A program made the translations under genes and the position numbers. From positions 1 through 64,000 of the forward strand of contig DAMBYU010000007.1 of assembly GCA_032051265.1 (NCBI GenBank): a DNA stretch of 64,000 nucleotides. Reading direction: 5' to 3'. The notes below the pieces were generated by a model, which saw nothing but the letters and a program-made list of their open reading frames with translations, was not told the origin of the DNA and made no database searches. Shown one piece after another: positions 1-8,207 of this stretch (position 1 is the stretch's first letter; each line of letters begins with the position of its first letter). Source of the DNA: Dryocola sp032051265. Lineage in GTDB: Bacteria; Pseudomonadota; Gammaproteobacteria; Enterobacterales; Enterobacteriaceae.

Positions 1-55
1 GAGCAGTTGACTTTTAATCAATTGGTCGCAGGTTCGAATCCTGCACGACCCACCA
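1..55 (+). tRNA. tRNA-Lys (UUU), 5' truncated by window edge
   Basis: The 3' part of a lysine tRNA: the anticodon arm with TTT flanked by ACT and AAT, the T arm GGTTCGAATCC, and the acceptor strand ending in encoded CCA. From position 1 it is base-for-base the same as the complete tRNA at 137-212, so about 21 bases of its 5' end lie outside the window. In E. coli a lysT-valT-lysW-valZ-lysYZQ cluster sits just upstream of nadA, which fits this position. Confidence 0.95.
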
Positions 56-136
56 TCTTTAAGATGGCATGCAGTAAGTAAATCGTGAAGGGTTTGAAGC
101 TGCAGTATGCTTTGCAGCAAGCAGTAACCGCACAGC

Positions 137-212
137 GGGTCGTTAGCTCAGTTGGTAGAGCAGTTGACTTTTAATCAATTGGTCGCAGGTTCGAATCCTG
201 CACGACCCACCA
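137..212 (+). tRNA. tRNA-Lys (UUU)
   Basis: A complete 76-nt tRNA starting GGGTCGTTAGCTC and ending CGACCCACCA with encoded CCA. The acceptor arm GGGTCG pairs with CGACCC, the anticodon is TTT (reads AAA/AAG), and the T loop is TTCGAAT. It is the last member of a tandem lysine tRNA array, 81 nt after the previous copy, and is followed by a strong terminator and then nadA. Its exact paralogue in the cluster (lysQ-like) cannot be assigned by sequence. Confidence 0.97.
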
Positions 213-221
213 TATTCAGAC

Positions 222-250
222 AAAGGCGCCTTCACGGCGCCTTTGTTGCA
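222..250 (+). terminator. Rho-independent terminator of the tRNA-Lys cluster
   Basis: A perfect 9-bp stem AAAGGCGCC / GGCGCCTTT (222-230 with 236-244) with a five-base loop, followed by GTTGC. It lies 9 nt after the tRNA CCA end and would separate the tRNA transcript from nadA. Confidence 0.85.
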
Positions 251-389
251 TCTGAAGCAGTAAATTCCGCACGACATTCTCCCCGTTATTGGTTATCTTG
301 TTTAGCATATAAAACGATCTGCGCGATCGCCTGCGCTCATCGTCGGATTTCAGCCGATTTTTGTTAAGCTAAGCAAACGAGACAGCATT

Positions 390-1451
390 ATGAGCGTCAT
401 GTTCGACCCGGAAACAGCCATTTATCCTTTCCCACCGAAGCCGGTGCCGTTAAACGTGGACGAAAAGCAGTTCTACCGCGAAAAGATTAAGCGTTTGCTC
501 AAAGAGCGTAACGCGGTGATGGTTGCGCATTACTACACGGATCCTGAAATCCAGGCGCTGGCAGAAGAAACTGGCGGCTGTATTTCCGACTCGCTTGAAA
601 TGGCGCGCTTTGGAGCAAACCACCCAGCTTCCACGCTGCTGGTGGCGGGCGTGCGCTTCATGGGCGAAACGGCAAAAATTCTCAGCCCTGAGAAAACCAT
701 TCTGATGCCGACACTGAATGCAGAGTGTTCTCTGGATTTGGGCTGTCCGATCGATGAGTTTACGGCCTTCTGCGACCAGCATCCCGAACGCACGGTCGTG
801 GTCTATGCTAATACTTCAGCGGCGGTTAAAGCACGCGCGGACTGGGTGGTGACATCCAGCATTGCCGTTGAACTGATTGAACATCTGGACAGCCTGGGGG
901 AGAAAATTATCTGGGCGCCGGATCGTCATTTGGGCAGCTACGTCCAGAAGCAGACCGGTGCGGACGTGCTGTGCTGGCAGGGTGCATGTATCGTACATGA
1001 TGAATTTAAAACCCAGGCGCTGGCGCGCATGAAGGGGCTATATCCTGATGCGGCGATACTGGTCCATCCCGAGTCGCCCCAGGCCGTGGTCGATATGGCT
1101 GACGCAGTGGGTTCAACCAGCCAGCTGATTAACGCGGCCAAAACGCTGCCTCACCAGCAACTGATCGTGGCAACCGATCGGGGCATATTCTACAAAATGC
1201 AGCAGGCGTGTCCGGATAAAGAGCTGCTCGAAGCGCCGACTGCGGGTGAGGGCGCAACGTGCCGAAGCTGCGCGCATTGCCCCTGGATGGCGATGAACGG
1301 CCTTAAAGCCATCGCTGAGGGGCTGGAGCAGGGCGGAGCGGCTCACGAGATTCATGTGGATGCTGCGCTGCGTGAAGGCGCTCTGGTGCCGCTTAACCGG
1401 ATGTTAGATTTTGCCGCAGAACTACGCCGTTCGATAAAAGGTAACGCATAG
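390..1451 (+). CDS. nadA: Quinolinate synthase NadA
   Basis: Condenses iminoaspartate (from NadB) with dihydroxyacetone phosphate to give quinolinate, the first pyridine of de novo NAD synthesis; cytosolic [4Fe-4S] enzyme. The 353-residue product aligns end to end with E. coli NadA (347 aa), with a slightly longer C terminus. The three cluster cysteines of the family are visible as C113 (NAEC), C200 (WQGAC) and C297, the last within CRSCAHCPW. The ATG at 390 opens MSVMFDPETAIYPFPPKP, matching the family N terminus. It is followed 22 nt later by pnuC, as in E. coli, forming a NAD-supply operon. NadR control is known in E. coli; only an imperfect box is seen here. Confidence 0.97.
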   Translation: MSVMFDPETAIYPFPPKPVPLNVDEKQFYREKIKRLLKERNAVMVAHYYTDPEIQALAEETGGCISDSLEMARFGANHPASTLLVAGVRFMGETAKILSPEKTILMPTLNAECSLDLGCPIDEFTAFCDQHPERTVVVYANTSAAVKARADWVVTSSIAVELIEHLDSLGEKIIWAPDRHLGSYVQKQTGADVLCWQGACIVHDEFKTQALARMKGLYPDAAILVHPESPQAVVDMADAVGSTSQLINAAKTLPHQQLIVATDRGIFYKMQQACPDKELLEAPTAGEGATCRSCAHCPWMAMNGLKAIAEGLEQGGAAHEIHVDAALREGALVPLNRMLDFAAELRRSIKGNA

Positions 1452-1473
1452 GACATTACGCTCAGGGGAAAAT

Positions 1474-2190
1474 ATGGATTTTTTTAGCACGCAAAACATT
1501 CTGGTCCACATCCCGATTGGGGCTGGCGGCTACGATTTATCATGGATTGAGGCGGTAGGCACGCTCGCCGGGCTGCTGTGTATCTGGCTTGCAAGCCTTG
1601 AGAAAATCAGCAATTACGCGTTTGGATTACTCAACGTCACGCTGTTTGCCATTATCTTTTTTCAGATCCAGTTATATGCCAGCCTGCTGCTGCAGGTATT
1701 CTTCTTTGCCGCCAATATTTATGGCTGGTATGCATGGTCGCGCCAGACCAGCAATAATGAGGTTGCGCTGCGCATACGCTGGCTGCCGCTTCCAAAAGCG
1801 CTGGCCTGGCTTGCCGTCTGTGTGGGCGCGATTGGCCTGATGACCGTGTTCATCAATCCTGTCTTTGCTTATCTGACGCGCATTGCCGTTTCCGTGATGC
1901 AAGCGCTCGGCCTGAACGTCACGCTGCCGGAACTACAGCCGGATGCTTTCCCGTTCTGGGACTCCTGCATGATGGTGCTCTCTATTGTCGCGATGATCCT
2001 GATGACGCGTAAGTACGTGGAGAACTGGCTGCTATGGGTGGTTATTAACATCATCAGCGTGGTTATTTTTGCACGGCAGGGTGTTTATGCAATGTCGCTT
2101 GAATACCTGATCCTGACGTTTATTGCCCTTAACGGCAGCCGCATGTGGATTAAAAGCGCACGCGAGCGGGGTTCGCGCGCGCTCTCCTGA
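1474..2190 (+). CDS. pnuC: Nicotinamide riboside transporter PnuC
   Basis: Inner-membrane facilitator that takes up nicotinamide riboside, which is trapped by phosphorylation. The 238-residue product is hydrophobic throughout, with about seven predicted helices, and is close to E. coli PnuC (239 aa), including QVFFFAANIYGWYAWSRQT and the C-terminal LEYLILTFIALNGSRMWIKSA. CAGGGGAA lies upstream of the ATG at 1474. It is the second gene of nadA-pnuC. Its stop codon abuts the stop codon of the convergent zitB with no bases between. Confidence 0.96.
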   Translation: MDFFSTQNILVHIPIGAGGYDLSWIEAVGTLAGLLCIWLASLEKISNYAFGLLNVTLFAIIFFQIQLYASLLLQVFFFAANIYGWYAWSRQTSNNEVALRIRWLPLPKALAWLAVCVGAIGLMTVFINPVFAYLTRIAVSVMQALGLNVTLPELQPDAFPFWDSCMMVLSIVAMILMTRKYVENWLLWVVINIISVVIFARQGVYAMSLEYLILTFIALNGSRMWIKSARERGSRALS

Positions 2191-3126
2191 TCATTGATGA
2201 TGAGCATGGCCCGGGTGGTCATGCTCATTTAAATCGCAATTCGGCCCGCTGCAGGGTTGATACTCCATTTGCACCGTCGCGTGTTCAATCTGATATTCCT
2301 GCTCCAGGAAATGATGGATACGACCGAGCAGCGCGTCGTGATCGTGTGGAGGGATAACCTGCACATGCAGCGTCATCAAAGGTTTTTCCCCCACCAGCCA
2401 GATATGTACATGGTGCACGTTTCGTACTTCAGGAATGCCACGAGAAAGCCTTTTCTTTAACGTTTCAATATCTATCGCCCCAGGCGCACCCTCAAGCAGC
2501 TCATTTACGCTTTCTTTAAGCAAACTCCACGCGCTGCGCAGGACAAGGCAGGAAACCAGTATGGAAAGAATGGGGTCGATTGGCGTCCAGCCGGTCCATA
2601 AAATAACCAGCGCGGCGATGATTGCGCCCACCGAGCCGAGTAAATCGCCTAACACATGCAGCGCCGCCGCACGAACGTTGAGATTTTTCTCTTCGCTACC
2701 ATGATGCAATATCCAGAACGAGGCAATATTTGCCAGCAGTCCAGCGACGGCAATAGTTAGCATCATCCATCCGGCAACGGGCTGCGGATGACTGAAGCGC
2801 TGGATCGCCTCCCAGACGATTAATAGGGTAATGAGGACCAGCGCAAGGGCATTCACAAACGCGGCGAGCGTCGTTAAGCGTAGCCAGCCAAACGTGCGGC
2901 GAGAGTTAGGTGGGCGACGGGCGAACTGTACGGCGATAAGGGCGACTAACAGCGCGGCGGCATCCGTTAACATATGTCCTGCATCGGCGAGCAACGCCAG
3001 CGAACCGGAGAGCAAACCACCGATAACTTCCGCCACCATAAATAATGCGGTAATAGCAAAAGCCCATAACAGGCGTTTAGCGTTTGTATCCTGAGAAGCG
3101 TGCTGGTGTGAATGTGTATGAGCCAT
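2191..3126 (-). CDS. zitB: Zinc efflux cation diffusion facilitator ZitB
   Basis: Zn(2+)/H(+) antiporter of the cation diffusion facilitator family in the inner membrane. It has six hydrophobic segments, the metal-site pattern LLADAGHMLTDAAAL in helix 2 and ALHVLGDLLGSVGA in helix 5, and a cytoplasmic C-terminal domain with MTLHVQVIPPHDHDALL. Both termini are His-rich (MAHTHSHQHAS and HDHPGHAHHQ), typical of zinc carriers. I chose the ATG at 3126, which gives 311 residues as in E. coli ZitB (313 aa), over an in-frame start four codons upstream. Convergent with pnuC. Confidence 0.95.
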   Translation of the reverse strand: MAHTHSHQHASQDTNAKRLLWAFAITALFMVAEVIGGLLSGSLALLADAGHMLTDAAALLVALIAVQFARRPPNSRRTFGWLRLTTLAAFVNALALVLITLLIVWEAIQRFSHPQPVAGWMMLTIAVAGLLANIASFWILHHGSEEKNLNVRAAALHVLGDLLGSVGAIIAALVILWTGWTPIDPILSILVSCLVLRSAWSLLKESVNELLEGAPGAIDIETLKKRLSRGIPEVRNVHHVHIWLVGEKPLMTLHVQVIPPHDHDALLGRIHHFLEQEYQIEHATVQMEYQPCSGPNCDLNEHDHPGHAHHQ

Positions 3127-3200
3127 GGTTTTCCGCAAGCTTAAAGAAGAATGCAGTAATTATAACCATGAACCCGTTCAAGCTATTGAAAAGTATTTCA

Positions 3201-3228
3201 TAAAAAAGGAGAGCCGAAGCTCTCCTTT
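3201..3228 (-). terminator. Rho-independent terminator of ybgS
   Basis: Read on the minus strand: GGAGAGC, TTCG tetraloop, GCTCTCC, then TTTTTT. This is a textbook terminator lying 25 nt after the ybgS stop codon and before zitB. Confidence 0.88.
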
Positions 3229-3252
3229 CAGAAGATATTATGACCGTCAGGG

Positions 3253-3624
3253 CTACTGTGAAGTACCGTCAGTCTTGGTATCTACATCATTACCGCTTTG
3301 CGTTTCAACTTTTTTGTTCATGTCCGGGCAGCGTCCATCCTTACACATTGTGTTTTTATGGACATCTTCTGAATCCATTGTTTCGCCGGTAGCGCTGGTG
3401 CCTTTGTCACTCGGGTTAAGCATGGTGCCCGAATTATTCACATCATTACCATCAACGCCTTTAGGCGCTACGTTTTGATGGGCACCAGGTGCAACCTGCC
3501 CGGCGTCGGCGCTGGAGTTCGCCTGACCGTTATTGGCACCGCCAGCAGGGGTGTCAGCGGCCATAGCCGCGCCGCTTGCGGCAGAAAGTGAAGCTGTGAG
3601 GAAAAGCATGGCTAATTTATTCAT
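3253..3624 (-). CDS. ybgS: YbgS-like exported protein of unknown function
   Basis: A 123-residue small exported protein. Its N terminus is a Sec signal peptide (MNKLAMLFLTASLSAASGAAMA, cleavage before ADTPAGG). The mature part is rich in Asn, Gly, Asp and Thr and low in hydrophobics, hence probably disordered. It contains a two-cysteine motif NTMCKDGRCPDMNKK and ends DVDTKTDGTSQ, as in E. coli YbgS (126 aa). The ATG at 3624 is preceded by AGGAG at good spacing; a longer upstream reading lacks such a site. The function is not established; the homologue is known only as a homeobox-like annotated protein of the cell envelope. It has its own terminator. Confidence 0.88.
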   Translation of the reverse strand: MNKLAMLFLTASLSAASGAAMAADTPAGGANNGQANSSADAGQVAPGAHQNVAPKGVDGNDVNNSGTMLNPSDKGTSATGETMDSEDVHKNTMCKDGRCPDMNKKVETQSGNDVDTKTDGTSQ

Positions 3625-3858
3625 CTTTATGCTCCTGTTCTGGTCGTTATTGCTGGATAACTTCTTCCAACAGTGCAAAAATTGTACCGATCGCGCCGGG
3701 TATAACAGAAAAAAGTATCGGCGATAGAAATGTGATCAGAATACAATTTTGGAAAACTGAAATTTTTCAGCGTTAACAGTAAAAATTGTAGCGCTGATCT
3801 CGTTTTTCGCTATGTTTCGGCGAAGTTAAACTCAACTCCAGGAATAATCTGCCTGAAG

Positions 3859-3876
3859 TGTAAAAGCCCGTTTACA
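3859..3876. promoter_or_regulatory. TyrR box upstream of aroG
   Basis: TGTAAAAGCCCGTTTACA is a perfect TGTAAA-N6-TTTACA palindrome, the TyrR consensus, 70 bp before the aroG start. The flanking GAAGATATAGATTG also matches the E. coli aroG promoter segment. TyrR represses aroG with phenylalanine or tryptophan in E. coli; the same control is inferred here. Confidence 0.88.
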
Positions 3877-3946
3877 CTTCAGCGATGAAGATATAGATTG
3901 AAGGGATTGCAACTCGGCAAAAATGTAAAAACCTTCCGGAAATATC

Positions 3947-4999
3947 ATGAATTATCAGAACGACGACTTACGAATCAAAGAGATTAACGAACTCCTGCCT
4001 CCTGTAGCGCTGCTTGAAAAATTCCCCGCCACTGAAAAAGCAGCCCTGACGGTTTCCCATGCTCGCCAGGCTATCCATAAAATCCTTAAAGGTAATGACG
4101 ATCGTCTGCTGGTGGTTATCGGCCCGTGCTCCATTCACGATATCAAAGCCGCTAAAGAGTACGGCGCCCGCCTGCTGGCTCTGCGTGAAGCGCTGCAGGG
4201 CGAGCTTGAAGTGGTCATGCGGGTTTACTTCGAAAAACCTCGTACTACCGTAGGATGGAAAGGGCTGATTAACGATCCGCATATGGACAGCAGCTACCAG
4301 ATTAACGACGGCCTGCGCATTGCCCGCAAGCTGCTGCTCGATATCAACGACTCCGGCCTGCCGGCTGCGGGCGAGTTTCTTGATATGATCACGCCACAGT
4401 ATCTGGCAGACCTGATGAGCTGGGGCGCGATTGGCGCGCGTACAACAGAATCTCAGGTTCACCGCGAATTAGCTTCCGGCCTCTCCTGCCCGGTTGGCTT
4501 CAAAAACGGCACCGATGGCACCATGAAAGTTGCTATCGACGCCATTAACGCTGCCGGTGCGCCGCATTGCTTCCTCTCTGTCACCAAGTGGGGTCATTCC
4601 GCCATCGTTAACACCAGCGGCAACGGCGACTGCCACATCATCCTGCGCGGCGGTAAAGAGCCGAACTACAGCGCGGCGCACGTAGCCCAGGTTAAACAAG
4701 ATTTAGCGAAAGCCGGGCTGCCAGCCCAGGTAATGATCGATTTCAGCCATGCTAACAGCAGCAAGCAATTTAAAAAGCAGATGGAAGTAGGTGAGGATGT
4801 CTGCCAGCAGATCGCGGGTGGCGATAAAGCCATTACCGGCGTGATGATTGAAAGTCATCTGGTAGAAGGAAACCAGAGCCTGGAGAGCGGCGAGACGCTG
4901 GTTTACGGCAAAAGTGTCACTGATGCCTGCATTGGTTGGGAAGATACCGAAACGCTTCTGCGCCAGCTTGCAGAAGCGGTGAAGGCACGTCGCGGTTAA
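3947..4999 (+). CDS. aroG: 3-deoxy-7-phosphoheptulonate synthase, Phe-sensitive (AroG)
   Basis: First step of the shikimate pathway: phosphoenolpyruvate plus erythrose 4-phosphate to DAHP. The 350-residue product has the same length as E. coli AroG and opens MNYQNDDLRIKEINELLPP. Diagnostic segments are LLVVIGPCSIHD, YFEKPRTTVGWKGLINDP, GARTTESQVHRELASG, VMIDFSHANSSKQ and ESHLVEGNQ, which contain the metal- and substrate-binding residues. The Phe-sensitive isozyme is assigned from overall likeness and the nadA-gpmA context. It is a single-gene unit with a TyrR box upstream and a shared terminator downstream. Confidence 0.97.
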   Translation: MNYQNDDLRIKEINELLPPVALLEKFPATEKAALTVSHARQAIHKILKGNDDRLLVVIGPCSIHDIKAAKEYGARLLALREALQGELEVVMRVYFEKPRTTVGWKGLINDPHMDSSYQINDGLRIARKLLLDINDSGLPAAGEFLDMITPQYLADLMSWGAIGARTTESQVHRELASGLSCPVGFKNGTDGTMKVAIDAINAAGAPHCFLSVTKWGHSAIVNTSGNGDCHIILRGGKEPNYSAAHVAQVKQDLAKAGLPAQVMIDFSHANSSKQFKKQMEVGEDVCQQIAGGDKAITGVMIESHLVEGNQSLESGETLVYGKSVTDACIGWEDTETLLRQLAEAVKARRG

Positions 5000-5016
5000 A
5001 CAAGATTTAGCGCAAT

Positions 5017-5047
5017 AAAAAAGGCGTGGATTACTCCACGCCTTTTT
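5017..5047. terminator. Bidirectional terminator between aroG and gpmA
   Basis: The hairpin AAGGCGTGGA / TCCACGCCTT with a four-base loop is flanked by A-runs on one side and T-runs on the other, so it can end both aroG (plus) and gpmA (minus). Both stop codons lie within 20 nt. Confidence 0.88.
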
Positions 5048-5060
5048 CACATCTTGCGAA

Positions 5061-5813
5061 TTACTTCGCTTTACCCTGATTCGCAACTGCCGCAGCTTTG
5101 GCTGCGATTTCGTCAGCGTTGCCCAGGTAGTAGCGCTTCAGCGGCTTGAAGTTTTCATCGAACTCATATACCAACGGCACGCCGGTTGGAATGTTCAGCT
5201 CAAGAATTTCTTCTTCGCTCAGGTTATCAAGGAATTTCACCAGCGCACGCAGGGAGTTGCCGTGAGCCGCAACGATCACTCGCTCGCCGCTTTTCATGCG
5301 TGGCAGAATGGTTTCGTTCCAGTAAGGAATAACGCGGTCGATAGTCAGCGCCAGGCTTTCAGTGGTCGGCAGCTCTTTATCGGACAGTGATGCATAACGC
5401 GGATCGTGACCCGGGAAACGCTCGTCATCGCGAGTCAGTTCTGGTGGCGTAACGGCAAAACCACGACGCCATTGTTTAACCTGCTCGTCACCATATTTTT
5501 CTGCGGTTTCGGCTTTGTTCAGCCCCTGCAGCGCGCCGTAGTGACGCTCGTTCAGCTTCCAGGATTTTTCAACCGGCAGCCAGGCCTGATCCAGTTCATC
5601 GAGGATATTCCATAGCGTGTGGATGGCACGTTTCAGCACGGAGGTATAAGCGAAGTCGAAGGAGTAGCCTTCGTCTTTCAACAGCTGACCTGCTGCTTTT
5701 GCTTCAGTCTTACCTTTCTCGGACAGATCAACGTCATACCAACCGGTGAAACGGTTTTCATTGTTCCACTGGCTTTCGCCGTGACGAACCAGTACCAGCT
5801 TAGTAACAGCCAT
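5061..5813 (-). CDS. gpmA: 2,3-bisphosphoglycerate-dependent phosphoglycerate mutase GpmA
   Basis: Interconverts 3- and 2-phosphoglycerate in glycolysis and gluconeogenesis. At 250 residues it equals E. coli GpmA. The phosphohistidine motif LVRHGESQWN (H11) opens the protein, with RAIHT, the acid NERHYGALQGLNK (E89), and the second catalytic histidine in VAAHGNSLRALV (H184). The C-terminal tail ANQGKAK that caps the active site is present. Its promoter region carries a Fur box, in line with iron-linked control known in E. coli. Confidence 0.97.
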   Translation of the reverse strand: MAVTKLVLVRHGESQWNNENRFTGWYDVDLSEKGKTEAKAAGQLLKDEGYSFDFAYTSVLKRAIHTLWNILDELDQAWLPVEKSWKLNERHYGALQGLNKAETAEKYGDEQVKQWRRGFAVTPPELTRDDERFPGHDPRYASLSDKELPTTESLALTIDRVIPYWNETILPRMKSGERVIVAAHGNSLRALVKFLDNLSEEEILELNIPTGVPLVYEFDENFKPLKRYYLGNADEIAAKAAAVANQGKAK

Positions 5814-5840
5814 AGTTTACTCCTTAATAAGCCTGCGATT

Positions 5841-5859
5841 AATGATAACGATTATCATT
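5841..5859. promoter_or_regulatory. Fur box in the gpmA promoter
   Basis: AATGATAACGATTATCATT is a 19-bp near-perfect inverted repeat close to the Fur consensus (GATAATGATAATCATTATC), 28 bp upstream of the gpmA start. Iron-dependent repression by Fur is inferred from the match. Confidence 0.82.
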
Positions 5860-5995
5860 ATATTGCCGAGGGACCACCTGCGGCAATCTAAACGTTTAAC
5901 ATAGCGAAAAAGAGCGGGAAGTGTAAGTTGGATGTGAATCTGGCGTTATTTTTTGTCGGATTTTGGCGGGATATTCAGCAATCAGGGTAAGAATT

Positions 5996-6015
5996 GCCCT
6001 CCCGCAAAGGAGGGC
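5996..6015 (-). terminator. Possible gal operon terminator (weak)
   Basis: A 7-bp stem GCCCTCC / GGAGGGC with a six-base loop lies 8 nt after the galM stop. On the minus strand it is followed by AATTCTTACC, a poor U-tract, so termination here may be partial or Rho-aided. Confidence 0.4.
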
Positions 6016-6022
6016 ATGAGCG

Positions 6023-7063
6023 CTACTGCGGGATAAACTGATATTCAGTCACGCTCAGATATTCGTCATCCGGCTGCAACCAGCAATCCGGCTGCGGCCA
6101 TTCAGGATGATTCGGGCTGTCCGGCAGGAATTCGCTTTCCAGCGCCATGCCTTGGTAGGCGGTGTACGTCCCTTGTTCGCGTGCCGGCGTGCCGTCCAGA
6201 TAGTTACCGCTGTAGAACTGCAGCGCCGGGGCCGAGGTATAAACAGTCATCTGCAACTGGTTATCGCTGGACCAGATGTGCGCGGCTGGCTGGCCTGCAT
6301 CTCCGTTAGCCTGCAACAGGAAGGCGTGATCATAGCCCTTCACCAGCGCCTGATCTTCTTCACTCAGAAAATCATCGGCGATAGTTTTCGCGCTACGGAA
6401 ATCAAAACTGGTGCCAGCCACATCTTTCAGGCCCGCCTGCGGAATACCGCTGGCATCTACCGGCAGGTAGCTATCAGCAAAGAGCTGCAGCCGATGCTGG
6501 CGCACATCGTTTTGCGCGCCGTCAAGGTTGAAGTAGGCATGATTAGTGAGGTTTACTGGACAGGGCTTATCAACCTTTGCACGGAACTCAATCGCGATGC
6601 GGTTATCCTCGGTGAGGGAGTAACGGGCAGTGGCGCGAAACTCGCCCGGAAAACCCTGATCGCCGTCCGCAGAATCGAGCGTATAAAGCACTTCCTGCTC
6701 ATTCTGGCGGACAATGCGCCAGCGGCGCTTGTCGAACCCTTCCGGCCCGCCGTGTAGCTGATGCTCACCCTGGTTTGCGGTAACCTGGGTGGTTGCGCCA
6801 TCGCGCGCAAACCTGCTGTTTGCAATGCGGTTCGCATAGCGTCCAACCGTTGCGCCAAGGTACGCCGTCTGGTTGAGATAATCCTCCGGCGTGGCACAGC
6901 CAAGCAGCGTTTCACGCACGGTGCCGTCTTTCATCGGTACACGGCACGAGAGCAGGGTTGCGCCCCAGTCCATCATGGTCACGACCATCCCTGCGCTGTT
7001 ACGCAGGGTGGAAATGCGGTACGGCTGGCCGTCCGGAGCGAGCTGAGGTGTCTCTTTTAGCAT
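6023..7063 (-). CDS. galM: Galactose mutarotase GalM
   Basis: Aldose 1-epimerase converting beta- to alpha-D-galactose, the substrate form of GalK. At 346 residues it has the E. coli length. Family signatures are GRYANRIANSRF, QLHGGPEGFDKRRW, the catalytic histidine in NLTNHAYFNLDG, and the catalytic glutamate in ALESEFLPDSPNHPEWP. The ATG at 7063 overlaps the end of galK by 7 nt, consistent with coupled translation. Last gene of galETKM. Confidence 0.97.
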   Translation of the reverse strand: MLKETPQLAPDGQPYRISTLRNSAGMVVTMMDWGATLLSCRVPMKDGTVRETLLGCATPEDYLNQTAYLGATVGRYANRIANSRFARDGATTQVTANQGEHQLHGGPEGFDKRRWRIVRQNEQEVLYTLDSADGDQGFPGEFRATARYSLTEDNRIAIEFRAKVDKPCPVNLTNHAYFNLDGAQNDVRQHRLQLFADSYLPVDASGIPQAGLKDVAGTSFDFRSAKTIADDFLSEEDQALVKGYDHAFLLQANGDAGQPAAHIWSSDNQLQMTVYTSAPALQFYSGNYLDGTPAREQGTYTAYQGMALESEFLPDSPNHPEWPQPDCWLQPDDEYLSVTEYQFIPQ

Positions 7064-8205
7064 TGCCCGGCTCCTTCTGAAGGTTTGCAGACATAGAAGG
7101 TTTCTTTGATCCCGGTTTTCGCTTCGTACTGTTCAGCTACCGCTTTTTCAACGGCTGACACCAGTTCTTCAGGGATCAGCGCAACGATGCAGCCGCCGAA
7201 GCCGCCGCCGGTCATGCGCACGCCGCCTTTATCGCCAATCGTTTCTTTGACAATCGCAACCAGGGTATCAATCTGCGGAACGGTAATTTCGAAATCATCA
7301 CGCATGGAAGCATGAGATTCCGCCATCAGTTGACCCATGCGTACCAGATCGCCCTTTGCCAGCGCATCAGCCGCTTCAACGGTACGAATGTTTTCCGTCA
7401 GCACGTGACGCACACGTTTGGCAACTACCGGGTCCAGCTCATGCGCCACGGCGTTAAATTTATCCAGTTCGACATCGCGCAGCGCCTTCTGAGTAAAGAA
7501 GCGAGCGCCGGTTTCGCACTGCTGGCGACGGGTGTTGTACTCGCTGCCTACCAGAGTGCGTTTAAAATTACTGTTAATAATGACAACGGCCACGCCTTTT
7601 GGCATGGAGACGGCTTTGGTGCCAAGCGAGCGGCAGTCGATCAGCAGCGCGTGATCTTTCTTGCCCAGCGCGGAAATCAGCTGATCCATGATGCCGCAGT
7701 TACAGCCCACAAACTGGTTCTCTGCTTCCTGGCCGTTTAACGCCAGCTGTGCGCCATCCAAAGACAGGTGATAAAGCTGCTGGAAAGCTTTACCAACCGC
7801 AACTTCCAGCGAAGCAGATGAGCTAAGCCCGGCGCCTTGCGGCACGTTTCCGCTGATCACAAGATCCGCACCGCCAAAGTTTTTATCGCGCTTTTGCAGG
7901 TGTTTCACCACGCCACGGACATAGTTGGACCATTGTTGGGTGTCATGGCTAAGGATGGGTTTATCCAGAGAAAATTCATCGCTCTGATTGTCATAGTCGG
8001 CGGCGATGACGCGCACCAGACGATCGTCGCGTTTCGCACAGCTAATCACTGTCTGGTAGTCAATGGCGCAAGGCAGCACGAAACCGTCGTTATAATCGGT
8101 GTGCTCGCCAATCAGGTTGACGCGACCAGGAGCCTGAATGGTCAGCGAAGCTGGGTAACCGAAGCTATCGGCGAAAATTTGTTGGGTTTTATCTTTCAGA
8201 CTCAT
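7057..8205 (-). CDS. galK: Galactokinase GalK
   Basis: Phosphorylates alpha-D-galactose to galactose 1-phosphate with ATP (GHMP kinase fold). The 382-residue product has the galactokinase signature GRVNLIGEHTDYNDGFVLP near the N terminus, the phosphate-binding loop PQGAGLSSSASLEVA, and the C-terminal GHMP motif RMTGGGFGGCIVALIP. The end ETFYVCKPSEGAGQC matches E. coli. It lies 2 nt from galT and overlaps galM. Confidence 0.98.
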   Translation of the reverse strand: MSLKDKTQQIFADSFGYPASLTIQAPGRVNLIGEHTDYNDGFVLPCAIDYQTVISCAKRDDRLVRVIAADYDNQSDEFSLDKPILSHDTQQWSNYVRGVVKHLQKRDKNFGGADLVISGNVPQGAGLSSSASLEVAVGKAFQQLYHLSLDGAQLALNGQEAENQFVGCNCGIMDQLISALGKKDHALLIDCRSLGTKAVSMPKGVAVVIINSNFKRTLVGSEYNTRRQQCETGARFFTQKALRDVELDKFNAVAHELDPVVAKRVRHVLTENIRTVEAADALAKGDLVRMGQLMAESHASMRDDFEITVPQIDTLVAIVKETIGDKGGVRMTGGGFGGCIVALIPEELVSAVEKAVAEQYEAKTGIKETFYVCKPSEGAGQC

Positions 8206-8207
8206 TT

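Noticed and set aside
299..316. Possible NadR operator before nadA (TGTTTAGCATATAAAAC)
   Set aside because: One half-site TGTTTA is perfect, but the other reads TAAAAC at a shifted spacing, not TAAACA at six bases. NadR control is likely by analogy with E. coli, but this site does not prove it.
152..367. 71-codon open frame starting inside the tRNA-Lys gene
   Set aside because: It begins within the tRNA, runs through the terminator, has no ribosome-binding site and no family likeness.
6107..6757. 216-codon open frame opposite galM
   Set aside because: Entirely antisense to a well-supported gene; long antisense frames are common in GC-rich third-position codon usage. Similar frames opposite galT, bglX and others were rejected for the same reason.
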